Assembly (NCBI GenBank): GCA_903933475.1 | Contig: CAIZKE010000246.1 | Span: 1 to 22,992 of the forward strand | Direction: 5' to 3' | DNA: 22,992 nt | From: an uncultured Alphaproteobacteria bacterium | GTDB lineage: Bacteria > Pseudomonadota > Alphaproteobacteria > Caulobacterales > Caulobacteraceae | Shown: one piece after another, positions 1 through 6,623 of the stretch | How positions within the stretch are numbered: position 1 is the first letter of the stretch | Layout: each line of letters opens with the position of its first letter | Made by a program: the position numbers and the translations under genes | Notes under the pieces: generated by a model | Databases searched by the model: none | Told to the model about the DNA's origin: nothing | What the model saw: the letters and a program-made list of their open reading frames with translations, nothing else

Positions 1-96
1 ATGATCTCCCAGCGTATCCGGCTGGACCAGGTCAACGAGGGCTTCGACGACATGAAGAAGGGCGGCCTCGCCCGCTCGGTCATCGTTTTCGATTGA
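1..96 (+). CDS. Zinc-type alcohol dehydrogenase, C-terminal fragment
   Basis: Only the last 31 codons lie in the window, so the gene is cut by the left edge. The frame is open from base 1 and ends in TGA. The visible tail has the pattern NEGFDDMKKG...ARSVIVF, which matches the extreme C-terminus of medium-chain zinc alcohol dehydrogenases such as class III and related NAD-dependent enzymes, where an N-E-x-F segment is followed by a final beta strand. The ATG at base 1 is probably an internal Met and not a start. The gene is followed 20 bases later by a strong terminator, so it is the last gene of its transcript. The substrate cannot be judged from this piece. Confidence 0.6.
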   Translation: MISQRIRLDQVNEGFDDMKKGGLARSVIVFD

Positions 97-116
97 TCCC
101 TTCCAGATGCGGACAG

Positions 117-145
117 GGGCCCCGCCGCAAGGCGGGGCCCTTTTT
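117..145 (+). terminator. Intrinsic terminator after the alcohol dehydrogenase gene
   Basis: A perfect 10-bp GC stem (GGGCCCCGCC at 117-126, GGCGGGGCCC at 131-140) is closed by a GCAA tetraloop and followed directly by TTTTT. This is a textbook rho-independent terminator for the + strand gene. On the - strand it also lies just beyond the end of the arsenate reductase gene but has no T-run on that side, so any action there would be weaker. Confidence 0.93.
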
Positions 146-156
146 CATGTCTGCTC

Positions 157-507
157 TCAGATAAGGTCCAGGACCCGATCAGCCGGGCGGCACAGGGCCA
201 CACCCCGCGGGCCTTCCACGATCGGTCGCTCGACCAGGATCGGCTCCTTCGCCATGGCCGCCGCCAGGGTCGCCTCCGGGACACCCTCTCCGGTGAGCCC
301 AAGCGCCTCGGCCCGGGTTCCCCTCAGGCGGAGGAAGGCCCGGAGAGGGACACCGGCACGCGCAGCCAGTGTCTTCAGCTGGGCCTCGGTCCAGCCAGCC
401 TTCAGGTACTCCACGACCCGAGGCTCGACCCCCTTTTCCCGCAGGAGGGCCAGGGTGTTGCGCGAGGTCCCGCAGGCCGGGTTGTGGTAGATGACGCAGT
501 CGCTCAT
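157..507 (-). CDS. arsC: Glutaredoxin-dependent arsenate reductase family protein
   Basis: This is a 116-aa cytosolic protein of the ArsC/Spx/YffB thioredoxin-fold family. By homology it would reduce arsenate to arsenite using glutathione and glutaredoxin. The key residues of plasmid R773 ArsC fall at the same numbers here: Cys12 in HNPACGTSR, Arg60, Arg94 and Arg107. That favours a true arsenate reductase over the YffB-like branch. The ATG at 507 was chosen because GGGAG lies 8 bases upstream in the message and MSDCVIYHNP is the normal N-terminus; a longer frame reaches 528. The gene begins 14 bases after the M28 peptidase stop, so the two are probably co-transcribed. No ArsR or arsenite pump gene is visible, so a general redox role is also possible. 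Confidence 0.87.
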   Translation of the reverse strand: MSDCVIYHNPACGTSRNTLALLREKGVEPRVVEYLKAGWTEAQLKTLAARAGVPLRAFLRLRGTRAEALGLTGEGVPEATLAAAMAKEPILVERPIVEGPRGVALCRPADRVLDLI

Positions 508-521
508 GGGGGTCTCCCGGC

Positions 522-2927
522 TCACCAACTGAAGTTCCGGGCGTCGCGGACGAGGGCGGTGTCGCTGTCACCGAAGGCCATTTCCCGCGGGCTGCGGGCG
601 GGCAGCGGCGGCAGGCCCTGCGGCCAGCCTTCGGTGCGCGACAGGGTGCGGACCTCGAGCCGGCCCGGGCCTGCGGGCGTGAACTCCACCGTCAGGGTTC
701 CAGGGGGTGCCTGCATCCGGATCCGGTTCCAGACACCCGGTGCCGCCAGCAGGGCTGCGGGTCGTCCGTTCACGGTGGCGCTTCCGGCGAGGGTGTCGGA
801 CCTCAGGTCCAGGCTGAGCCCCCGGATGCCGGCGGGCACGATGACGGTCAGACGCTGTCGGCCATTCTGAACTGTCTGCAGTGCAACCGTCGCCCCAGCG
901 AGGGGGACAGGGGAGGCGGGGCTCGCCCAGAAGGGTGCCCGCGCGACGAGTTCGTCGCGGGTCTGGACCGGGCGTGCACCACCCTGTGCCAGAACATTCC
1001 GGGTCCAGGTGGAGAGATGAGGCTCGGTGGAAAGGGTGTAGCCCTTGCCACCCCCGGCGTCCTGCAGGTGCTGGACGATCGTGGCCTGGGGGTGTCGCGC
1101 CGACCAGGGCGGCGCCAGGCGGACCAGGGCGGAGAGTCCCAGCCCGAGGGCGAGGGCCGCCGCTGCTGCCATCCAGACGCGCCTGTCGCCAATCTTGTCC
1201 CCGGGATCGCCCTGGATCATCGGCCAGAGCCCGATCAGGCAGAGCCATCCGAATACGGCCAACAGGGCTGGAAGATCCAGGCCCAGGAAGGCGCCATGGG
1301 CGTAGCCCAGCAGCCAGGCGGTCGTCGGCGTCCCGATCAGGACCCCGAGGAGGGGAATCCTCCAGCTGGATTCTGTCCCGCCCAACGCGGTGAGCGCGGC
1401 GAGGAGGCAGGCCGCCAGGAGGGGCCAGGCCACCAGGAAGGCCGCCGTCGGCACTGCGATCTGCAGCCCGAGGCTGACCGCCAGGGCGGTCGCCAGGACC
1501 CCGGTCCAGGCCGGCGCGAGGCGGACGGGCGCCCCGAAGGTCAGGCCTCCGCAAACGGCGGCGGCGCCGCCGAGGGCGAGGGCGGCGAGGTCCCAGCCAA
1601 AGAACTGCGCCGCCGCCGCCGCCGCAAGGCCGAGGGCCGCGGCGGCAAGACGGCCCCGTCCTGCGCCGGTCAGTCTCGGCGTCAGCAGCGCAACGGACAG
1701 GCCCAGAAACAGCAGGGCCGCCTCCCAGGTCGCAACCCGGGCCAGGAGCGACCTTTGTTCCAGGAACCCACCGCCATCGGCGCCGATCAGTCGCGCCAGA
1801 TGCAGAAGGGCGGCGGTCAGGAGCAGCAGGTAGATGGCCGCTCCCACCCCGCGGGCCACCCCCGGGGCATCCAGGACGCCAAGCCGACGGGCCTTGAGCA
1901 CGGCCATGGCGAGGAGGCCCGCGCAGGCGGCGAGCACCAGCCAGCCGGCGAGCGGTGGATAGGCGATGATGAGGTCGCCGAAGACATGGGAGAAGACCTG
2001 GTCTGGCCCGCGCTCCGGAAGCCGGGGTGCATAGGCCAGGGCGCGGGCCGCCGCCGTGACCTGGTCGCCCATGTGCTGCAGGCTCCCCAACTGCAGGGCT
2101 TCCGGCGTCGCAGAGGCGGCGTGGTAGTCGAACTGCCTGCCGATGAAGGCGAAGTTCAAGCCGTCGACCCCTGCCGCGCGTGAGACCGTGAAGTCTGTAT
2201 CGTTCGGCATGGCCGAGTAGATCAGCACAGCCAGGGATGAGGCCGAGGGCTGGCTGGCGTTCTGGCGAAGCACCTCGACTGTTCCAGCGTTCTGGGCCCC
2301 GGTTTGGAACATCTGGGCGAGCCCGCCCCCGCCCCGGGCCTCCATGTTGATCAAGAACCCGACCCGGCGGGCCAGTGGCGTCTGGGTGAAGGCGGCATCC
2401 GCGCCCAGCAGGCCGGCTTCCTCGCCGTCGGTAATGAGGAAGATGACGTCCCGTGCAGGAGTTCCCTGGAGCCGGAGGATCCTGGCCAGTTCAAGGGCGG
2501 CGGCGACACCGGCGGCGTCATCCCCTGCGCCCGGCGAGCCCGGGACGCTGTCGTAGTGCGCCATGATGGCGAGGGCGGGAGCGGTACGATCGCGCCCGGG
2601 CAGGACGCCGACGATGTTCTCCACCTGTCCGCCCACGAACAGCGGCTGCTGCAGTCGGGCGATCTTCCTGAGGGCAAAGGCCGGCTGGACTTCGGGCGTC
2701 AGGCCCAGGGCAGTCATCCGGGCCAGCAGGAAATCCCTGACCTGGGCATTGGCGGGGGAGCCGACCGGGTGCGGCGACTTCGCCATGACCATGACATCGG
2801 AAAAGGCCCGCTGCGCGGAGAAGGCGCTGGCCGGCGCATCGGCGGGTGCGGGCGACGGCGGACGGACGGCAACGAAGGTGAGGCTCAGGGCCGCCGCGAG
2901 GGTGACGCACAGTGCGGCAAGCCGCAT
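522..2927 (-). CDS. Membrane-bound M28 family zinc aminopeptidase
   Basis: An 801-aa protein with an N-terminal hydrophobic signal or anchor (residues 4-22), an M28 peptidase domain (about 40-300), a stretch of roughly eight to ten membrane segments (about 330-630) and a soluble C-terminal domain of about 150 residues. Candidate zinc ligands and catalytic residues of the family are visible: His124 and Asp126 in AHYDS, Asp136/137, Glu169/170 in TDGEE, Glu196 in NMEARGG, and His269 in DYHAAS. The layout resembles the vacuolar or ER-type membrane M28 peptidases of fungi, so the catalytic part probably faces the periplasm. The start at 2927 follows GGGAGAAG, a good ribosome site; the longer frame to 2987 lacks support and would run into the ctrA terminator region. 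It is probably co-transcribed with the downstream arsC. The substrate is unknown. Confidence 0.87.
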   Translation of the reverse strand: MRLAALCVTLAAALSLTFVAVRPPSPAPADAPASAFSAQRAFSDVMVMAKSPHPVGSPANAQVRDFLLARMTALGLTPEVQPAFALRKIARLQQPLFVGGQVENIVGVLPGRDRTAPALAIMAHYDSVPGSPGAGDDAAGVAAALELARILRLQGTPARDVIFLITDGEEAGLLGADAAFTQTPLARRVGFLINMEARGGGGLAQMFQTGAQNAGTVEVLRQNASQPSASSLAVLIYSAMPNDTDFTVSRAAGVDGLNFAFIGRQFDYHAASATPEALQLGSLQHMGDQVTAAARALAYAPRLPERGPDQVFSHVFGDLIIAYPPLAGWLVLAACAGLLAMAVLKARRLGVLDAPGVARGVGAAIYLLLLTAALLHLARLIGADGGGFLEQRSLLARVATWEAALLFLGLSVALLTPRLTGAGRGRLAAAALGLAAAAAAQFFGWDLAALALGGAAAVCGGLTFGAPVRLAPAWTGVLATALAVSLGLQIAVPTAAFLVAWPLLAACLLAALTALGGTESSWRIPLLGVLIGTPTTAWLLGYAHGAFLGLDLPALLAVFGWLCLIGLWPMIQGDPGDKIGDRRVWMAAAAALALGLGLSALVRLAPPWSARHPQATIVQHLQDAGGGKGYTLSTEPHLSTWTRNVLAQGGARPVQTRDELVARAPFWASPASPVPLAGATVALQTVQNGRQRLTVIVPAGIRGLSLDLRSDTLAGSATVNGRPAALLAAPGVWNRIRMQAPPGTLTVEFTPAGPGRLEVRTLSRTEGWPQGLPPLPARSPREMAFGDSDTALVRDARNFSW

Positions 2928-2980
2928 GGTTTCTTCTCCCAATCCCGCCGGAGGGGCGAACCTTATCTTGAACCGTCTCT

Positions 2981-3010
2981 GAAACAAGAACGCCCGCCGT
3001 AAGGCGGGCG
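2981..3010 (-). terminator. Intrinsic terminator after ctrA
   Basis: Read on the - strand, an 8-bp perfect stem (CGCCCGCC, loop TTAC, GGCGGGCG; 3010-2991) is followed by the T-rich run TTCTTGTTTC. It lies 27 bases past the ctrA stop and 63 bases before the M28 start, and so separates ctrA from the next gene. Confidence 0.8.
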
Positions 3011-3037
3011 CTGCAGGTCCTGGAGGGGGTCGATCGG

Positions 3038-3733
3038 TCAGGCGGCTGCCTGACCCTCCATCGGGTCGCGGAGCACGTAGCCGCGTCCCCAGACCGTCTC
3101 GATGTAATGCTTGCCGTCCGCGGCGGCGGCCAGCTTCTTGCGCAGCTTGCAGATGAAGACGTCGATGATCTTCAGCTCGGGCTCGTCCATGCCGCCATAG
3201 AGGTGGTTGAGGAACATTTCCTTGGTCAGGGTCGTGCCCTTCCGGAGGGAGAGGAGTTCCAGCATCTGGTACTCCTTGCCCGTCAGGTGCACCCGGTTGT
3301 TGTTCACCTCCACCGTCTTGGCGTCGAGGTTGACCAGGATGTCGCCTGTGCGGATCACGGACTGGGCGTGGCCCTTGGACCGGCGGACCACGGCGTGGAT
3401 CCGGGCGACCAGTTCGTCCTTGTGGAAGGGCTTGGTCATGTAGTCGTCGGCACCGCCGCCGAGCGTCTTGACCTTGGTGTCGATCTCCGAAGTGCCGGAA
3501 AGGATCATGATGGGCGTGTCGATCTTGCCGACCCGCAGGTTCCGCAGCACGTCCATGCCGCTCATGTCGGGCAGGTTCAGATCCAGAAGGATCAGATCGT
3601 AGTCATAGATCTTGCCCAGATCGATGCCTTCCTCACCCAGGTCCGTCGTATAGACATTGAACCCCTCAGACTTGAGCATCAATTCAATGCTCTGCGCTGT
3701 CGCGCTGTCGTCCTCGATAAGCAGTACGCGCAT
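3038..3733 (-). CDS. ctrA: Cell-cycle master response regulator CtrA
   Basis: A 231-aa OmpR-family DNA-binding response regulator, the same length as Caulobacter CtrA. The receiver domain (about 1-115) has the acidic pair EDD at 7-9, the phospho-acceptor Asp51 in LLDLNLPDMSG and the conserved Lys in TKPF. The winged-helix domain (about 128-225) carries GKEYQMLELL and ETVWGRGYVLRDP. In Caulobacterales CtrA is phosphorylated through CckA-ChpT, blocks replication initiation, and activates early flagellar and division genes. The protein ends in Ala-Ala-Ala, matching the C-terminal Ala-Ala that makes CtrA a ClpXP substrate. The ATG at 3733 follows AAGGAGG, an almost perfect ribosome site; the much longer open frame upstream runs through the regulatory region and is rejected. 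The divergent neighbours are fliI-fliJ, which are CtrA-class flagellar genes. Confidence 0.98.
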   Translation of the reverse strand: MRVLLIEDDSATAQSIELMLKSEGFNVYTTDLGEEGIDLGKIYDYDLILLDLNLPDMSGMDVLRNLRVGKIDTPIMILSGTSEIDTKVKTLGGGADDYMTKPFHKDELVARIHAVVRRSKGHAQSVIRTGDILVNLDAKTVEVNNNRVHLTGKEYQMLELLSLRKGTTLTKEMFLNHLYGGMDEPELKIIDVFICKLRKKLAAAADGKHYIETVWGRGYVLRDPMEGQAAA

Positions 3734-4036
3734 ACTTGCCTCCTTGCCCCTCCGGCCCGGGCGCTGATTCGCTTCGCGACGCGCCCCGGCAAACTCACCC
3801 TGCCAGAGGGTTAATTTAAGAAAGGTTAATGTTGGTAACCTTGCTGTGAAAAGCGTTAACCCGGTTCGCGAATCGGCTGCAAGCCCGCGCTTCCTGGCGC
3901 GGCTTCGGGCCTGTTGAATCTTTTGTGATTGGACATCCCCTGCGAATGCCTGTGGCTCGCCCGGAGTGGCGCCCGGGCGCTTGAGGCCCATATAGGGGGT
4001 GCCGGGCGTCGTCGCCGGCCAGCAGGAGGTCAGGGC
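3734..4036. promoter_or_regulatory. ctrA regulatory region with TTAA cluster and GANTC sites
   Basis: This gap between divergent genes is AT-rich around 3811-3860. It holds TTAA at 3811-3814, 3816-3819, 3826-3829 and 3856-3859; on the - strand two of these read TTAACC in the same direction 15 bases apart. The known CtrA box is TTAA-N7-TTAA(C); the spacings here are 6 and 11, so the match is partial. GANTC sites, targets of the CcrM methylase, lie at 3766-3770, 3870-3874 and 3916-3920. In Caulobacter a GANTC site in the ctrA P1 promoter and CtrA binding at its own promoters time expression. Autoregulation and methylation control are therefore inferred here, not shown. Confidence 0.55.
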
Positions 4037-4291
4037 ATGTCTCCGGATTTGGACGCCGATCCCGGTCCCAGCGGCCTCGCCGAGGCCGGCGCCGGGATCT
4101 TTCCTGAGGATTGCGGCGACCCGGACCTGTCCGCGCCGCTGGAGGCCCTTCCCCCCCAGCCCTTCAGCCTCGGGGATGAGATCAGGCTGCGACCGGGGCG
4201 CACCCTTGGGCGCGCCCTCTTTGCAGGCCTGATCCTTGGCCTCGTCCTTGGGCGCTCTTGGCTTGCAGATCGCCGGGCGGCACTGGTGTAA
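4037..4291 (+). CDS. Small predicted membrane protein, unknown function
   Basis: An 84-aa hypothetical protein. The ATG at 4037 is chosen because AGGAGG sits at 4024-4029 with 7 bases of spacing; the longer frame upstream starts with a TTG and has no such site. Residues 1-45 are acidic and rich in Pro and Gly. Residues 46-56 contain basic positions (DEIRLRPGR), and 57-72 form a single short hydrophobic segment (LGRALFAGLILGLVLG) followed by a basic tail. The pattern suggests a single-pass membrane protein with the acidic part on one face. It lies between ctrA (divergent) and fliI (88 bases downstream, same strand), so it may share the fliI transcript. I do not recognise the family. Confidence 0.6.
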   Translation: MSPDLDADPGPSGLAEAGAGIFPEDCGDPDLSAPLEALPPQPFSLGDEIRLRPGRTLGRALFAGLILGLVLGRSWLADRRAALV

Positions 4292-4379
4292 GGGGCCTGA
4301 TCCCGTTCCCGGCTCTTCACAGCTGATTAAGCGTGTAGGACACAAGTTGCGTTCCTGAGTCGCGTCTGGAGACTGCGTC
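4292..4379 (+). promoter_or_regulatory. Leader and possible promoter region of fliIJ
   Basis: This 88-base gap precedes fliI. It holds a single TTAA (4327-4330), the core of a CtrA half-site, and a GANTC site (GAGTC, 4357-4361). GGAG at 4368-4371 lies 8 bases before the TTG start codon. In Caulobacter, fliI is a CtrA-controlled class II flagellar operon. A full TTAA-N7-TTAA box is not present here, so control from this gap is only an inference, and the transcript may start upstream of the small membrane protein gene. Confidence 0.3.
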
Positions 4380-5717
4380 TTGCACAACCTCGTCGAGGCC
4401 GTTGAGAAGCTGGACCCCCTGGTGGTGACCGGGCGGGTTGCAGCGGTCTCGGGCCTTCTCATCGAAGCCCGCGGCGGCATGACCCGGCTGGCGGTCGGCG
4501 CCCGGGCAGAGATCGAGCGGAGGGGTGCGCCGCCCCTGGCCGCCGAGGTGGTGGGTTTCCGGGACTCCCGCGCCCTGCTCATGCCCTTTGGTCCCGTGGA
4601 GGGCATAGCGCCCGGCGCGGCAATTCACATCGACCCCCAGGGATCCGCCGTTCATCCGACACAGGGCTGGCTCGGGCGCATCGTGAACGCCTTTGGTGAA
4701 CCTATCGACGGCAAGGGCCCGCTACCGCGCGGGGTCGCCGGTTATCCGCTCCGCGCCGCGCCGCCGCCCGCTCACGCCCGCGACCGGGTGGGGCCCAGGC
4801 TGGACCTCGGCGTCCGCGCGATGAATGTCTTCACCACCTGCTGTCGCGGGCAGAGGCTGGGGGTCTTCTCCGGCTCCGGGGTTGGCAAGTCGGTGCTTCT
4901 CTCCATGCTGGCCCGCCAGTCCGAGTGCGACGCCGTCGTGGTCGGCCTGATCGGCGAGCGGGGCCGGGAGGTGCGTGAATTCATCGAGGAGACGCTCGGC
5001 GAGGAAGGTCTCAAGCGGGCCGTCGTCGTGGTCGCCACCTCCGACGAGCCGGCGCTCAAGCGACGGCAGGCGGCCTACATGACCCTGGCCATCGCCGAGT
5101 ACATGCGGGACCAGGACCTGGAGGTTCTTTGCCTGATGGACTCGGTGACCCGCTTCGCCATGGCCCAGAGGGAGATCGGGCTCGCCGCGGGTGAACCCCC
5201 GACCACCAAGGGATACACGCCGACCGTCTTCACGGAGCTGCCAAAACTTCTGGAGCGCGCCGGCCCGGGCCCTGTGCGCCCTGACGGTACGCGTGGCGGG
5301 CCCATTACCGGCCTCTTCACCGTCCTCGTGGACGGCGATGACCACAACGAACCGATCGCCGACGCCGTTCGGGGTATCCTCGACGGCCACATTGTCATGG
5401 AGCGGGCCATCGCTGAGCGCGGACGCTTCCCGGCGATCAATGTCCTGAAGTCGATCAGCCGGACCATGCCCGCCTGCCAGGACACCCGGGAACGGGCGAT
5501 CGTTCGCGATGCCCGCCAGGTACTCTCGGCCTACGCCAATATGGAGGAACTGATCCGTATCGGCGCCTACCGGGCGGGATCGGACCCCATGGTCGACAGG
5601 GCCATCGCCCTCAATCCGGCCCTCGAAGCCTTCCTGGGACAGGACAAGGATGAGGTTTCGAGCCTTCCGGAGTCCTTCTCGAGGCTTGAACAGATCCTTG
5701 CCGGCGGCGGCGCATGA
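4380..5717 (+). CDS. fliI: Flagellar type III export ATPase FliI
   Basis: A 445-aa F1-ATPase-like protein that powers unfolding and export of flagellar subunits at the cytoplasmic face of the export gate. The Walker A loop GSGVGKS is at 165-171, the catalytic Glu is in GERGRE (Glu193), and Walker B ends at Asp254 in LEVLCLMDS. The conserved GEPPTTKGYTPTVF and SRTMP segments follow. The N-terminal DPLVVTGRVAAVSGLLIEARG is the typical FliI beta-barrel start. The start codon is TTG, supported by GGAG 8 bases upstream and by the normal FliI N-terminus. The stop overlaps the fliJ start as ATGA, implying translational coupling. Confidence 0.96.
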   Translation: MHNLVEAVEKLDPLVVTGRVAAVSGLLIEARGGMTRLAVGARAEIERRGAPPLAAEVVGFRDSRALLMPFGPVEGIAPGAAIHIDPQGSAVHPTQGWLGRIVNAFGEPIDGKGPLPRGVAGYPLRAAPPPAHARDRVGPRLDLGVRAMNVFTTCCRGQRLGVFSGSGVGKSVLLSMLARQSECDAVVVGLIGERGREVREFIEETLGEEGLKRAVVVVATSDEPALKRRQAAYMTLAIAEYMRDQDLEVLCLMDSVTRFAMAQREIGLAAGEPPTTKGYTPTVFTELPKLLERAGPGPVRPDGTRGGPITGLFTVLVDGDDHNEPIADAVRGILDGHIVMERAIAERGRFPAINVLKSISRTMPACQDTRERAIVRDARQVLSAYANMEELIRIGAYRAGSDPMVDRAIALNPALEAFLGQDKDEVSSLPESFSRLEQILAGGGA

Positions 5718-6136
5718 GCTGGGACGAGAGCCTTGTCCGCATCGCGGGATACGAGGTGGAGACTGTCCGCAAGCGCCTTGCCGAAGTCTTGGCCCGCCGG
5801 GAGGTGGCGGAAATGGGGCTTGTGGTTCTCGACGCCCAGATCGAGGCGGAGGCGGACTTCATCCGGAGCGATCCCGTCGCCGCCTTCCATCATCCGGGCT
5901 TCCTTGCCGGATGTAAGGCGCGCCGGATGACCCTTCTTTCGGCCCTCGAGCTGGTCCTGGCCGAAGAGGCTGGGGCCCGTGACGCCCTTGTGGAAGCCTT
6001 CGAGACCCAGAAGAAATATGAAAACGTAGCAGACGGATTGGCCCGGCGGCGCGTCCAGGAGGCTGCGCGCCGGGATGCCGCGGAACTCGACGAAATGGGA
6101 ATCCTGAGGGCTGGCCGGGCGTCAGCGGGGGGCTGA
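5714..6136 (+). CDS. fliJ: Flagellar export chaperone FliJ
   Basis: A 140-aa, mostly helical, charged protein in the position and size range of FliJ. FliJ is a coiled-coil protein that sits in the centre of the FliI hexamer, like the gamma subunit of F1-ATPase, and helps couple it to FlhA. The heptad-like regions are about 15-50 and 75-130, rich in Ala, Glu, Arg and Leu. Sequence alone gives weak identity because FliJ diverges quickly; the ATGA overlap with fliI is the strongest argument. It ends 2 bases before the stop of the convergent DUF4282 gene, leaving no room for a separate terminator. Confidence 0.85.
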   Translation: MSWDESLVRIAGYEVETVRKRLAEVLARREVAEMGLVVLDAQIEAEADFIRSDPVAAFHHPGFLAGCKARRMTLLSALELVLAEEAGARDALVEAFETQKKYENVADGLARRRVQEAARRDAAELDEMGILRAGRASAGG

Positions 6137-6138
6137 GG

Positions 6139-6510
6139 TCAGCGGCCCTCGCCGCCGCCAACGCCTGGGTCATTGGCCTGGCGAAGGGCGTGGATGTCGT
6201 CACTGAGCCGGAAGAGCGCCACATAGAGCTCGCAGAAGGCCCTCCAGAGCAGGGCCAGAATGCCGATCACCAGGGCACCGCCAACCAGAACGGCCAGGCC
6301 GAGCAGGATACCGAACGGGAATTTCTCGCGGATGGCCACGCCTACGGCCGTGCCGATGAAGCCGAAGCCGACAAGGGCGGTGATCCCCAGGCCCGACCAG
6401 TAGATCAGGTGGATGACCTGTCGGGTCATCAGGGTATCGAAGGACATCAGCTCCCAGAACATGTCCGAGGTGAAGCGCGCCGGGCGGCTGTTGGGTTTCA
6501 GTTCAAACAT
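6139..6510 (-). CDS. DUF4282 family membrane protein at the end of the flagellar operon
   Basis: A 123-aa protein with two membrane segments (about 35-60 and 68-92) joined by a short basic loop (REKFPFG). The second is followed by WRAFCELYVALFRL, the typical W-R-x-x-C-E-L-x-x-x-x-F-R signature of DUF4282 proteins. The N-terminus FTSDMFWELMSFDTLMT is probably cytoplasmic. The family has no established function. The start codon overlaps the stop of a 37-codon ORF as TGATG, and that ORF in turn overlaps the flhA stop, so the gene appears to be translated as the tail of the fliF-flhA operon. GGAAAG lies 5 bases before the ATG. A flagellum-linked role is inferred from position only. Confidence 0.8.
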   Translation of the reverse strand: MFELKPNSRPARFTSDMFWELMSFDTLMTRQVIHLIYWSGLGITALVGFGFIGTAVGVAIREKFPFGILLGLAVLVGGALVIGILALLWRAFCELYVALFRLSDDIHALRQANDPGVGGGEGR

Positions 6511-6623
6511 CAGCTTTCCATGCCCTGTTCGGCGCTGGCCTGGGAGGACAACTCGCTAGCAGTCAGCGGCGCCCGCCGCAACTCGCCCCCGGTTTGATCC
6601 ACGACGCGATCTCCCTCGACCAT
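6510..6623 (-). CDS. Micro-ORF of 37 codons linking flhA and the DUF4282 gene
   Basis: An ATG at 6623 overlaps the flhA stop as TGATG, and the frame stays open for 37 codons to a TGA that itself overlaps the DUF4282 start as TGATG. The peptide begins MVEGDRVVDQTGGELRRAPL and ends with SAEQGMES; it is polar, has no Cys and no membrane segment. The exact fit of both ends suggests a translated spacer that carries ribosomes from flhA to the DUF4282 gene, or a real small protein. A GGGGG run about 8 bases before the ATG could serve as a weak ribosome site. I do not recognise any homologue. Chance cannot be excluded for such a short frame. Confidence 0.5.
   Translation of the reverse strand: MVEGDRVVDQTGGELRRAPLTASELSSQASAEQGMES

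Noticed and set aside
1017..2183. 388-codon ORF on the + strand
   Set aside because: Antisense to the M28 peptidase, with Arg/Gly/Gln-rich low-complexity protein typical of reverse-strand shadows in high-GC genes.
3734..4606. Long N-terminal extension of the ctrA frame
   Set aside because: CtrA is full length from 3733 with an AAGGAGG site; the extension crosses the regulatory region and the divergent genes.
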